DNA of 64,000 nt from Hygrophila difformis. Taxonomy: Eukaryota > Streptophyta > Magnoliopsida > Lamiales > Acanthaceae. A program made the translations under genes and the position numbers. The DNA lies in contig JAOANR010000001.1 of NCBI GenBank assembly GCA_030278955.1, positions 26,169,120-26,233,119 of the forward strand, given 5' to 3'. Shown here one piece after another: positions 24,831 through 35,829 of this stretch (position 1 is its first letter; each line of letters opens with the position of its first letter). The notes under the pieces were generated by a model, which was given only the letters and a program-made list of their open reading frames with translations, was not told the origin of the DNA and searched no databases.

Positions 24831-25386
24831 TTTCAGCGGTGCAGGCGAATTATGATTTGAAACGCAGGGATTAAATAGTTATGGGTAATTTCTAAATGGC
24901 AAGCCCAATACGCCTGTATTGGGCCGGACCATAGGAGTTGTGGTACCACCATGAAATGGATGATTAAGGTGGTGTTTGGTAGAATAATATCTAGAGTCTC
25001 TTGTCACTTATCTCGCATCTTATTATCAAGAGTTGATTCAATAGTGGTGCTTATTGGGATATAATGATATTTTAAATCTAATTAGATTAGATAATAGAAA
25101 AATAAGTAATAAGAGATGATAAACATGGCCGCCTAAGGTTTTGGTTCAGATAACTTCCAATATGAGAGTTTGAGATTAGTGTCAGAGATAAGTTTTAGAC
25201 TGAAAGTTTGAAAAAAACGATTGAAAAACTAAATTGAGTTGCAAATTTATTGAGTGAATAAGTGATAATTTAAATGAATAATATTAATGTTTAAAGTAAT
25301 GAAGTATATTAATTTTTCAAAAAATATTTGAAGTTATTTTTTGATTTAGTAATAATAAATGAAAATCCAATCTTTACAAACTAAGT
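24831..25386. other. Promoter side of the MPS1/PRD2-like gene; no other gene
   Basis: AT-rich sequence. 'taaggtggtgtttggt' (about 24965) and 'aaacatggccgcctaa' (about 25120) loosely resemble inverted ends of a small hAT-like element, but no target duplication is clear. Confidence 0.35.
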
Positions 25387-25506
25387 GTCCGTTCTGCACA
25401 TCGAGTTGTAGCTGCGAGCTGTAGCTGTAGGGAGCTGTAGCTATCAGTTTTTGCATGAGTATTCGGTACAAGTAGCTGTAGCTGTCAAAGATTATAATTT
25501 GAAGAG

Positions 25507-27610
25507 TCACATATTTGTTTTGCAATACGCGGATGACACGGTATTGTTTTGCAAGGCGGAGCTGTCACAAGTAATTTTGATCAAAAGGCTGTTTAGATGT
25601 CTATTTTTAGCTACGGGTTTGAAGATTAATTATGGGAAAAGTCACATATTTGGGATCAACTGCCCTAGGGATTTACTGGAGGCGGCAGCGGGGGTGCTTG
25701 GGTGTGGTATTGGTGATTGGCCAATGGTGTATCTAGGTATTCCGATTGGGGGTCGTATCAATGGGGTGGCGCTGTGGCAGCCAGTCCTAGACAAAGTGAA
25801 GAGGCGATTGGCGGGGTGGAAGGGAAGGATGCTATCACAAGCCGGGAGACTATGCTTAATCAAGTCGGTTATGAATAGCCTTCCGGTTTATTTTCTATCG
25901 TTATTCAAAGTGCCAAAAACAGTGGCTAATCGTCTTGAGCTCTTAAAAAGGAGATTCTTTTGGAATGAATGGGATGGAGCGAGAAAATTACATTCTTTAA
26001 ATTGGGATTCTATTTGTGCAACCAAAGAGGAAGGTGGTTTGAATATATGGCCGACTGTAACTTTGAAAAGGGCTCTATTACTAAAATGGAGATGGAGGTT
26101 TGGGACCGAGGATGCACTTTGGAGAGACGTGATTGATGCTAAATATTACGGGCGTAAGGGTCCTTTATTACCGGGGGCTAGTAGCAGCAGGTCATTGTGG
26201 GGAAGGGTGTCCAGTACCTGGGCAGATTGGGGGACGGAAGGGCAGGAGGATGTTTTTGCCATCCAGATTGGGAATGGGGCAAAAGCGAGTTTCTGGTTTG
26301 ATGCTTGGACAGTTGGTGGGCAATCGCTGAAGGACAGATATCGTCGCATCTTTGCATTATCAGTGAATAAGGACGGACAGGTCGCGGAGTTCGGAAGATG
26401 GAGTGGTATTGAATGGGTCTGGGATGTCAAACTGAGGAGGCCGTTGTTCGATTGGGAACTCGATATATGGGGAGACTTTATACAAACCATCGAAGAACAC
26501 AAGCTGAACCGTTTCATGGTAGACAGAGTGCAGTGGGCTGTGGATAGGTCAGGTAGATATTCTACAAGATCCTACAGACTGAAACTAGGCAAGAAAATGA
26601 TATGGGATGGTTCTGGTCACGTTTATGGAAAGTTAAGTGCCCGATGAAAGTAAAAATTTTGGTTTGGAAATTATTCCACGATGCAATTCCAGTCCGGGAT
26701 AACTTAGTCAGAAGGAATTGCATACCAATGGAAGGCGCACAGTGCCCAATTTGTGGAGTGGAAGTTGAGTCCATCGATCTTATCTTTTGCAAGTGTAGGG
26801 TGGTGTGTGAAGTATGGTATGACGAGGTAAACTGGTTTGGTGTGGCATGGGCAGGACTTGGGAGCGCTAAGTCTCTCTAGCATGGTGGTTCCATCCCAAG
26901 TTAGGCAGGGCCAAAGGGAGGTGTGGTTGCTGGTTTGTGTAGCCACTGTTTGGACAGTTTGGTTGATGCGAGATGCGATTGTGTTCAGGGGTCAGAGGTT
27001 CGAGCGGAAAACAGCTATTGAGCTGATCAAATGGAGAGTGGGGCAGTGGTGGTTCATTTGCGGGGAGGGTATGAATGCTTACTCCCCTTCACTGGATATA
27101 CGCTTCCCCGCAAATTTTTCCAGGCAGCCGAGAGGTAGAAATGGGATGGAACAGCGTGGATTGGTGTGGGAAAGACCGGAGGCGGGGTGGTGGAAAATAA
27201 ACACGGATGGCTCCTCACTTGGTAATCCGGGTCCGGCCGGTGTTGGGGGTGTTATTAGAGATGAGAGAGGTACTGTGATTTTTGTCCTGTCAGATAATAT
27301 CGGTTTCAAGGATTCAAACGAAGCAGAGGTGGCAGCAGTGAGTAGGGTGTGCGCAGCGTTGATTCATGATCAAGGATTCCCCCTACCTAAGATTCTTTTC
27401 GAGTGTGACTCACTCAATGTTGTTCGATGGTTAAGAGAGCCATGTAAGATTCTCCCAAGGTTTTCGTGCTATCTGGTGTCGATTTTGGCCATACTCAAAT
27501 GTGGAGGGATCATCAAAGTGCAACACATCTTGAGGGAGAAGAACGAACTCGCAGACATTTGGGCTAAGCGTGGTGCAGCTGGGGAAGGCAAGATCGAAGG
27601 GTGGCTGTAG
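25507..27610 (+). pseudogene. LINE ORF2 remnant: reverse transcriptase end, zf-RVT, RNase H
   Basis: The first frame (to 26647) contains the RT catalytic motif FVLQYADDTVLFCKA, then GLKINYGKSHIFGI and the GWKGRMLSQAGRLCLIKSV thumb region. The frame shifts near 26600 into the zf-RVT domain (CPMKVKILVWKLFHDAIPV, then CPICGVEVESIDLIFCKC) and again near 26840. The last frame encodes RNase H, with INTDGSSLGNPGPAGVGG, NEAEV, FECDSLNVVRWL and NELADIWAKRG supplying the expected acidic residues. At least two frameshifts make it non-functional as read. Confidence 0.92.
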
Positions 27611-28077
27611 AAGAGTAAGCCCCGCTGGTAAGCGTTGTGTTTCTGATGTATTCTGTTCCGTGCTGGGATGAGGTTTTATTGTTGATAAGTATGCTCCTAT
27701 TGGGAAGTCTCTTGTCTGCTGCTATGCTGCATTGGTTGTTCTTTGAGGAAGGTAGCTTTCACCAGTTTTTTTGTCGAGTGGAAATGGTGAGGTATGACGA
27801 TGCTGTTAGTGCTATCCTGTGTGCAGAAGAAAGGTTTGTGTCAAGTGCTTACCAGGTTCTGATCTACTCGGATGGGTTCTCATTTTATCTTATTGGTTTG
27901 GCTAAGCCTTTTTGCCTTAGTAGAAAGAGTTCTAGTGGTCACTGATCGTGTTTCGATGAAAGTAGCTATCAAATGAGGTTATTTAGTCTGATGTAATCGC
28001 CTAGTCTGTGTTTTGTACTTTATGACCATGCGATTGGTCTTTTATCATCTGGGAATAAACATCCTTTTCTCAAAAAA
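25507..28077 (+). mobile_element. 5'-truncated L1-type LINE with poly(A) and 11-bp target duplication
   Basis: The copy is bounded by AATTTGAAGAG at 25496-25506 and 28078-28088, and ends in a run of A after 'atccttttctc'. It begins inside the reverse transcriptase, so it is truncated at the 5' end, as is usual for LINEs. The order RT C-terminus, zf-RVT, RNase H, short 3' UTR, A-run matches plant L1 ORF2. The reading frame is broken (see the ORF2 entry). It inserted into an older hAT-like MITE. Confidence 0.92.
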
Positions 28078-28254
28078 AATTTGAAGAGAAAAGTTAATTA
28101 AATTAGGAAAATAGCTTTTTCAAAAGCTCCACAAATCTACCTCTTGTAGCTTCTAAAAAGAATTTTTCCAAAGCTCCCAAAAGTTAATATCCAGAACGGC
28201 TGTTTTGAAGTAAAAGCTAAAGCTACCAAAAGCTGCGTGCAGAACAGCCCAATC

Positions 28255-28335
28255 ATTGTGTATGTAGAATTCTGCTTTGGGAGAAACAACCATTCAATGC
28301 ACACCCGATCCTCGAGGGATTAGTACTTTTAGGTC
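28255..28335 (+). repeat. 3' part of SINE family 2
   Basis: 'agaattctgctttgggagaa' followed by 'acccgatcctcgag' matches the 3' half of the full SINE at 41897-42040. The tRNA-like head is absent. 28336-28785 beyond it is AT-rich with no gene. Confidence 0.7.
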
Positions 28336-28787
28336 CAATAAGGTCTGTGGATACCCTGATATTCTAAAATATTTTTAACTCTTAATATTCAAACATACTC
28401 ATTTAATTAAGTCATTGCAGATTGGATGACTTGAAATTCTTTACAAACTAAATTTAATCAAATCTTTTTTTTTTTTTATGAGCCATTGAATTAATTTACT
28501 CTTAATCAAAACTTGAGATTCTTTACTCTCCACTTCATTTATAAATTAAAAGGTATTTAGTGTCCATTTAAATAAAAGGACAATTTTGGGCAAAATTACA
28601 TATTTATTGGACCAGTTAATGAAGTTATTCAAATACTATACCAAGTAATTAAGTTTTTCAGGCCTTTAATGGTTTTGCCAAAAAAATAAATTTTTAAAAA
28701 GATAAATTAAAGTTACGAGACTTTTTGGTATTTATTTTTACGATACTATTTAATGTTTATGGCTCTCAAAAATATTATTGCAAGGAA

Positions 28788-28929
28788 GAGGACTTGGCCC
28801 AAGTGGTTAAGTTTTTTAACTTCCAACGGAAGGTCGGAGGTTCGAATCCCCACCAGCCCCCTATCTGTCCTTTTTATTCCCTTTTATAGTTGTGTAGCAA
28901 TGACACATCCAAAAAATTAAAAAAAAATA
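28788..28929 (+). mobile_element. tRNA-derived SINE, family 1
   Basis: The head has a box A-like TGGCCCAAGTGGTTAAG and a box B GGTTCGAATCC at tRNA-like spacing, followed by a non-tRNA body and an A-rich tail. It is not a tRNA gene: the acceptor ends do not pair and the body continues. The inverted copy at 34805-34966 shares head and 'cttccaacggaaggt'. Confidence 0.8.
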
Positions 28930-29324
28930 CTATTATAGCAGTTGCAGATTTTCATAAGCTAGCATTTTAGATTGTTTAGGCCGCTAATGACAATATAATA
29001 TTGGCCAATCTACCTGTCAGTCTGTGGTTTCAATCTCAATATTTCTCTTCCAACAATACCAAAAATGAAAAATAAACAAGAATTACTAGTATTTGGTTGA
29101 TGCTAGGACACTCACAAATATACGTCCGGAAGTAGTATAGCAGTATTCATACAAAAGAACCAAGTAAGGACCTATGCTCTAAACTTTAACTTTCTGTTTC
29201 GTTGGAGGGATGCTGGATTACCAAAGGGAAAAGTGAGATTATTGGGAATATTAGATTACTGAAAATATTAATTTTTCTATGATGTTTTAATATTATTGTG
29301 TTTAGTTAGATTAAGGTCTCGCTC

Positions 29325-29600
29325 TCTAGGACTTATTTTCAGGACTTAATATTTAATTTTTAAAATCAGATCAGACCAGATCAGATCAGATTAAATAAGA
29401 TCAGACAAGATCAGATCAAATCATTATAATAGTAACATAGATAATATAAGATCAGACCAGAACAAACCAGATGAAATCATATCAGACTAGAAATATTCAA
29501 ACCAGACCAGACAAATTCAGATCAGATCAGACCAGATCTTATAAAATTTAGATTAGATCAGATCAGACAAATTCAGGACTAGAGAACATGGCCTAAGTAT
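29325..29600. repeat. Degenerate CAGATCAGAC repeat block, possibly a MITE
   Basis: Dense 'cagatcagac' variants fill 29370-29580. The edges 'aaggtctcgctctctaggac' and, inverted, 'aggccatgttctctagtcct' look like diverged inverted ends. No target duplication was identified. Confidence 0.5.
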
Positions 29601-29712
29601 ATTATTTCGTACATCATGTTATGCCCTTATTAGTAATGGATACTACCATGTAAAGTTATAATTGTATTTCTTCAATTGATAACAAAACATCACTTTATTG
29701 CCAGTAAATGAG

Positions 29713-32700
29713 TCATATGGTGACGCTATTAGGCACACCTCTGCAAGTCATTCCGGCCTTAGACGTCGGTGAAAGGAGCTCGTACGCCATCACTCCGGCG
29801 CCACACCGGTTCCTCAACCTCGGATCTTTGTTCCGTCTCTCTATCTCCTTCTCGATCCGCTTCATCTCTGCCGAGAACTCATTGAACGCTTCCACAATCT
29901 CTGCATCGCCCGACCAGATCGACCGGTGCTGCCTCTCCCCCAAGTACTCCTCATCTGGAGAATGAGTTGATAAAATATGTACTGCGGCCATGTACCTTGT
30001 AGCATCTAGCACACTCGGCAATGCAGATGTGAAATACCGTTCTGGATCCTCAATGAAAACTTGGTACACCGGGTCCCTCGTGTCCGGGATCACGCGACGA
30101 ACCAGGGGTGTCCGGTTTGGTACATATCCACTGTAGGGGTACTGGCCAAAATTCAGGGCTGCATGTTGCCCTGATGCTTGCCAGATTAAGGTTGTCAGGA
30201 TTGAGACCAGATCGGCTGGCGTGGCTAGTGTGGGCCACCACGGGGCCTCGCAAATGTCGGCGTGACCCACATTAATGGCTTCGGCATACCAGGCTTGCAG
30301 CTCTGTGTCGTGTTGGATACGAGAGGAGTTGGGGTAATAATGGTTGACATACCGCTGGATCCAGTTTTGTATTGCCGACCATATCATTAGCCCATCTGCC
30401 GCGTATGGATAATCGTTCATAACGAGCCTGAGCCCGTGTGGTTGCGTTGAATCCGGGACAGCCATTCCCCTATAATCAGATCAACTGTTGGTGAAAAATC
30501 GGATAAAGTAGTCTAGTAGTGTTAATTCGGAAAAATAAGGAGTGATTTAAAATTAAGGTAAATATATACGACTAGTTTAGTCATTTTTCGAGTGGAAGTT
30601 GTTAAGTACTCCCTCATTTTTTAATAACTTCTCAATTTCTGCACCGTGCGCAATCCAAATGCACATTTTCTATCATTAATATATCACATTATATATAATT
30701 AAAAATTCTAAAATTTACTATTCTAAAACTGCACGATTAGACGAATCTAACAGCATCTTACTTGACTATGTTTAATCTTATATAACAATACTAAAAATTT
30801 GAAATAAAGTTATTCAATGAATAGTATTTATGTAAAGGGTGATGTTAAAAAGAAAACGGAGGGAGTATACCTTCTAATGAGATCGGCGGGGAGGCTGTCC
30901 TGATCAAAGCGCCAGTTGTTCTTGTATGCGGCCGCGCTGATTTCCATACAATAACGACCGGGTGTAAAGCAGGACTCAATCACGCCATCGACAGAAATCA
31001 AGGTCTGCCGAGCCAAGGCATTGATCTCTAAAGTGTACCTCATGTGTGGATCAAGAAGCATGAAAATTGGGTGCATTGCACTCATCTGCCTGTGTGCAGC
31101 CAATATGAATGGTTCCAGGGCAGCGTGTGTGCGCAGCCTGATAAAAAAAAAAAGCACGGTGCAAATTGTACGTAAGAACCAACATTACTCGGTAAAACGA
31201 TGGATTGATCAGGATTCATTCCATTTTTAGGGACATACCAATGGTTAACTAGTTGATGGACGCCACAATCGTTGGAGGAAACGTGCGCCTTTGCCAACTG
31301 CCACATCCAATATGAGGTGGCGTCCGCAGGTGGCGTAACAACACGCTTTGCCTTTGAACCGGGAGACGTTGGTGGGAGGCTGAGCTCTATTGCAATGGGC
31401 TTAAGTGTGCCCGCCTCTGTTAAGAAGAAAATGGTTCTTGTAGCGTAGGATTTTCGGCCATCCAAGGCATTTATTCGGTCAAGAAAGGGTAAGTAAATAT
31501 CGTGGTAATCTATAATGTAGAGCTTCTTAGCATCCATAGCCTGTTGAAAGATGAAATCTCACGTCAAAACTACTTAATCACAATGATCAATAGACACAAT
31601 TTGAAATTAAGTACATGATCAATCATGGATTACCTCTTGTACAGTCAGTCCATTGAGTTGCCCTGCAAGGTGTTCTTCTGTGAGCGCTGATTCTTTCGGT
31701 CCGTAGATTTGGGGGTCAAGCTTGCTCATCGGGGGGAAAGCCCGAAGCCTCTCGATGCTGACAGGGTTCACCCCTGCTATGGCTTGCCTGGCAAATTCAT
31801 CGTCGCGCAGCCATGCGTACGTGTCCTCTGAAAGCAACAATAACTATAAGCAGTTGCTCAAAGTGAAATTATGCAAAACTAGTGGGGATGAGAACTCACT
31901 CGATATGATCTTAGGAACGTCGTATTTGAGCAGGCCGCCCTGTCGAAGTTTGCTGACCACCTTCGGCAATGGGATCTTAATCTTAAGAGCACGGTCTTGG
32001 AGCTCGAGTTTCTGAGGAAGGCCTTGGCAGTACAAGGTGTCGATATCAGAGAACCTCTTGAAATCATTGTAATTATCCGAAATCCTGGTCTTTAACGTCG
32101 GGATAAGGTTGCGAAGCACCCCCTTTAGCCTCCCATTCAAGAAGGCATTCCTCTTCGAATCCTCGAACTGCTCGTCCCTTGGCACATACATTCGACCGGG
32201 CTTCTCCACTCTGCTCTCGCAACTCGGATCTACATCAGAAGAATTCAGTACATTACAATTTACACATTGTTAAAAAAATGAAGTACTCCCTGTGTCCCAG
32301 CTAATGTGTCATGAAGTACAATTCTCTCTGTCCCGACTCAGAAAGAGGGAGTACTATTAATCAAGTAAGTAGGGTAAGTCACAAATAGCAATGAAGTATA
32401 AACTAACCGGTGGCCATAGCAGGACGCCCAGTCCGACAACGCCTGGGATAAGGCACCTCAGCACCTCCAAGCGTTGGTCGGGAAAACTCAAAAACCTTGT
32501 CCGGGTTGCCAAGGTCATTGTACACGTCGTAGTCGTACACTCTATCCGATAACTTCCTTTCGCGGCCTTTCCCATCCCCTCTCAGCTCCCTCAGCTCCTT
32601 CCCTCTCAGTGCTTTAAGCCCTGGCGGCGTTTCGTCTGGCAAATAAGGCTATCACACAATACAATCAACCAATTCAGTTGATACAAACACCACATATTGA

Positions 32701-33833
32701 ATGTATTTTTACTTCGTATATACTATGTATGTATATATATATATATAAACCTGATTTGAGAAGAAAACTCGCTTTCCTGCATGATGTTTACTGGACTGGA
32801 CCCAAGAGCAGCAGGGAAAGTGAACGGGGCCATAGGCAAATCCTTCAATGGTAATGCAATCCAGAAAGAATTCCTGGTGGTGGTTATTAACTACCATAAC
32901 TGCCCCTGGAATCCCAAAATCTGAATCCACTACAAATTCTGCTACGTAATTCACTGTCCCTGCTGATTCCTCCTGGCCTGATTTCTTCATTACCGCTTCT
33001 TTACTCTTCTTCAGTGCATTTGATTCTAATAAAAAGTGATTATGTAAGGAAGGAAACACAATTTCAGACCAAATTAACCAAAGAATAATAATAAAAGAGC
33101 GAATCTCATTTTATATATCTGAATTAATAGAAAATGATCAATCTATTCCTAAACTATTTTTTTTTCCTAACCATTTTTCCCCCCAAAAAAATAGACATCA
33201 ATTATTAAGTCTTGAAAAAACTACACTTTTGTCAATTATTGGTGTTAAAGTCTCATTTTTCCGTAGTCTAGATAGGGATATTTTTTTTTATGGACATTTA
33301 CAATAATTGACTTTTTCTTTTGGATTTAAGAAGTTAAAGATCTACTTTTATTTTTGGCAAAAAAAACAAGTTTATATATACTAATTGATTAATTGATATA
33401 ATTGATTAATTTCAAATAATTTAGGTACTATATAAAATGAGATTTGCTCTGAGATAAAAATACCTGGATCAAGATCAGTGCTGACAAGTTCCAAGACAAC
33501 ATTTTTCAAATGCCTGCCTAAGGCCTGTTTGAAATCCACTTTATTGCTGTGCCTTACAGTGATCATTGCCTTAACTTTGAAATTAACAGCTAGTTTTTCA
33601 GGCGCCAGTTTCACTTGGCTCAGATGCTCATGAGGCTCAGCAATGGTTGCAACAGGTGTTGTACTCTTCACCTTTGCTGCCCGGACTTGTACCTTCTTCC
33701 TTGTCAGGGGTAAAAATCCCCAATTCTTCTTGTCACAGTGGCACAAATCCAGCAGCAGCCTCGTGGTGCAAGGAGATGAAAACACAGATTTCTCCATTAA
33801 AGCTGAACACACGAGTTCTCTCATCACTGCCAT
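29713..33833 (-). CDS. Chloroplast-type 13-lipoxygenase (linoleate 13S-lipoxygenase)
   Basis: Eight exons join in phase: 33833-33464, 33025-32751, 32648-32408, 32229-31900, 31827-31634, 31540-31239, 31137-30871 and 30469-29713, giving 911 aa. A basic, Ser-rich N-terminus (about 1-57) looks like a transit peptide, followed by a PLAT domain to about residue 215 and the lipoxygenase domain. The iron ligands are all present: His556 and His565 in [19 protein letters not shown], His762 and Asn766 in [12 protein letters not shown], and the C-terminal Ile911 (NSVTI). Ala in [10 protein letters not shown] is the residue typical of S-specific enzymes. Such enzymes dioxygenate linolenic acid in plastids, feeding jasmonate and green-leaf-volatile synthesis. 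Introns contain two MITEs and an AT repeat. The gene appears intact. Confidence 0.95.
30609..30865. mobile_element. MITE in the last LOX intron, beside the splice donor
   Basis: Ends CTCCCTCATTTTTTAA and AAAACGGAGGGAG flanked by TA, with family-typical 'attagacgaatctaacag' and 'cttgactatg' inside. On the gene strand the donor is GTATAC: the TA duplication occupies intron positions 4-5 and the MITE begins at position 6. Confidence 0.88.
32286..32351. mobile_element. 66-bp mini-MITE in a LOX intron
   Basis: Ends CTCCCTGTGTCCCAGC and 'gtcccgactcagaaagaggg' resemble the family termini in inverted orientation, with TA flanks (32284-32285, 32352-32353). It is probably a deletion derivative. Confidence 0.55.
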
Positions 33834-33887
33834 AATTTTTTAAATCTTTGTGATGTACGTATAATTGTACAAGTATTCATGTACATA

Positions 33888-33895
33888 TATTTATA
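33888..33895 (-). promoter_or_regulatory. TATA box of the lipoxygenase gene
   Basis: TATAAATA on the minus strand lies about 55 nt upstream of the LOX start codon, which would leave a short 5' UTR of some 25-30 nt. Confidence 0.6.
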
Positions 33896-33899
33896 CACT

Positions 33900-34804
33900 A
33901 GTATACACATGTTTATGTGGTAGCCTGTTAGGTAATAATGGTGAAAAAAGGGAACCTAAGATCAAGTAATCACCGGCCACACACACACGTTTTTTCGAGG
34001 AAATTTAAGCTAAGACCCTACGTGCATAGGCGGACTTACAGGAGTGCGTGGGTTCAGACCCCACAAAAAATCTAATTTTCATAGCTTAAATAGTTCAAGA
34101 CCCTAAATAAAATTAATTTATAACAGCTACAGCTAGTTATACCAAACATTTAAATAAAACTGACAGCTACAATTCTCATTTTCTACACAGCTCCGTGTGC
34201 AAAACAGACCCTAAATAGTTTAAGATCCACCCATCAAAGTTTCTACTATTAATTAAAACTCACACATGATACTTTGATAGGTATTCAGTTTGACCAATTA
34301 TTATAGGGTTTTCACTTTTATTTCAGGAAAAAAAATTGTCACAAAAAGCACACAATTTCACCTCGGAGGAACTCATGATCAAATTTCTGGGTTTGTCTAC
34401 GTGCTAAGAAAGATTTAGAAAAAAAAAAACTAAAATTTTGGTTGGATTTGGTTTAATTGTGTCATGTGTTTTATAGGATTACAGTTTTTTCATGCAATAG
34501 GTTGATAAATTCATTACAATTGGTGTTTAGTCAAAAGACCTATCGTCATGGATGTGCTGCTGGCACATTGGGTGCCACTACTATGATTTGTGATATTTGA
34601 ATTTGATGTTTAATAAATAGTACCCTGTACTATATAAAGACTATATATTGTTACAATTATGAAGGGAGGAATGGTATTTTTGTCAACCAGCAATCAACAA
34701 AACACCTTTATGGCATGAAACGACTAATGATTACGAATTAATTTTTTTTATTATTATTATTATTTTTTTTGAAAAACAAAACTTCTTTTATTAGCTCATT
34801 ATTT
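33900..34804. other. LOX upstream region; hAT-like MITE end near 34100-34215
   Basis: 'aacagctacagctagt' and 'cagctccgtgtgcaaaacag' at 34120-34207 match the AGCTGTAGCT element interrupted by the LINE at 25.4-28.25 kb. 'ggcggacttacaggagtgcg' near 34030 looks like part of another hAT-type end. No gene is seen. Confidence 0.45.
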
Positions 34805-34966
34805 TTTTTGGAAGAGCCATTGAAGGCCTGGAAAGGGGTGGTGGGAGTCCATGCCACACAATTACAAAGGGAAACAAAGGGAGGGATAGGGGGGCGGTGG
34901 GAATCGAACCTCCAACCTTCCGTTGGAAGTCAAGGGACTTAACCGCTTGGGCTAGGTCCTCATCCC
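34805..34966 (-). mobile_element. tRNA-derived SINE, family 1, with 16-bp target duplication
   Basis: On the minus strand the head reads GAGGACCTAGCCCAAGCGG, with box B GGTTCGATTCC, then 'gacttccaacggaaggttgg' and a body ending 'ggccttcaatggctcttcc' plus A-run. Identical copies of TATTAGCTCATTATTT flank it (34789-34804 and 34967-34982). Confidence 0.92.
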
Positions 34967-35054
34967 TATTAGCTCATTATTTAATCACCAATTATTAACC
35001 GTGAAATGTCTTCTATCAGTCATCCTAATACTTCATGAACTTCTTGGTCTTTCT

Positions 35055-35385
35055 TTTATATTAGAAATAAGATGAAACTAGAGTTTCAACCAAAAACCAA
35101 TTGATAGTATATAGAGTAACCCATATCCATATAAAAGGGGATAACCCAACATATAACCGATGTGGGACTTTAACACCCCTCCTCAACGTCGAGATGATAT
35201 TTATCTCGGAAACAACAAGATACCCAAATGAGTACCCATGGCTCTAATACCATGTTAGAAATAAGATGGACCTAGGGCTTCAACTTAAAACCAATTAATA
35301 ATAAGTAGAGTGACCCATGTCCATATAAACAGGGGAATAACCCAACATATAACCGATGTGGGGCTTTAACACTTTATATATCAAT
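35055..35385. repeat. Two diverged direct copies of a 'cataaccgatgtggg' repeat
   Basis: Blocks containing 'ttagaaataagatg', 'cccatatccatataaa' or 'cccatgtccatataaa', and 'ataacccaacatataaccga' occur at about 35063-35175 and 35254-35375. 'ggctctaataccatgttaga' lies between them. This text is common near plant genes; whether it derives from an LTR was not established. Confidence 0.6.
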
Positions 35386-35829
35386 TTCTTGGTCGTTCTT
35401 TAATTCATCCTTCCATTTACCTTCAAATATATACATTAATCGAAAAAAAAACCCAAATTGTCCCATAATTTTCCAAAATTTTCAAAATCGTCCCATAATA
35501 ATTGAATTAGCTTAATATGTCCCATAATTTAGTTAATCCTAGCCAAATCGGTCCCAAATGCATCTTAATTGCCCTGGAAGCTGACGTGGCACTCAATTAG
35601 TGTGGTCAAGGTCGGATTAGCGCGGTCAACATTTTTTGGACCCGGTTCGATGCTTACCTGGCGGGGTTGGGCCGGCCGGTTCATTTATTTAGAGCTCCAT
35701 GTGGATATTTGGGCAAAATCCCCAAATTTACTTTACCGGCGCCATTCTCACCATCGAAACATCCGAAATCACTCTCTCGCGTCGCTTTCTCCCTCGGTTC
35801 CTGATGTTCTTGGTTTTTGTCCATTACAG

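Larger units (their letters stand above)
25387..28250. mobile_element. hAT-like MITE rich in AGCTGTAGCT, split by a LINE
   Basis: The left part (25387-25506) starts GTCCGTTCTGCAC and the right part (28089-28250), read inverted, starts GGGCTGTTCTGCAC. Both carry subterminal AGCTGTAGCT/AGCTAAAGCT-type motifs. The two halves flank the LINE below. No clear target duplication was found. A related end ('gtgcaaaacagaccctaaat') lies near 34191-34210. Confidence 0.6.

Noticed and set aside
28788..28862. Possible tRNA gene (box A and box B present)
   Set aside because: The acceptor ends do not pair, the sequence continues into a SINE body with an A-rich tail, and a second copy with a target duplication exists at 34805-34966.
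35055..35385. LTR pair of a retrotransposon
   Set aside because: The two copies are short, close together, lack TG...CA ends, a primer binding site and any internal coding region.
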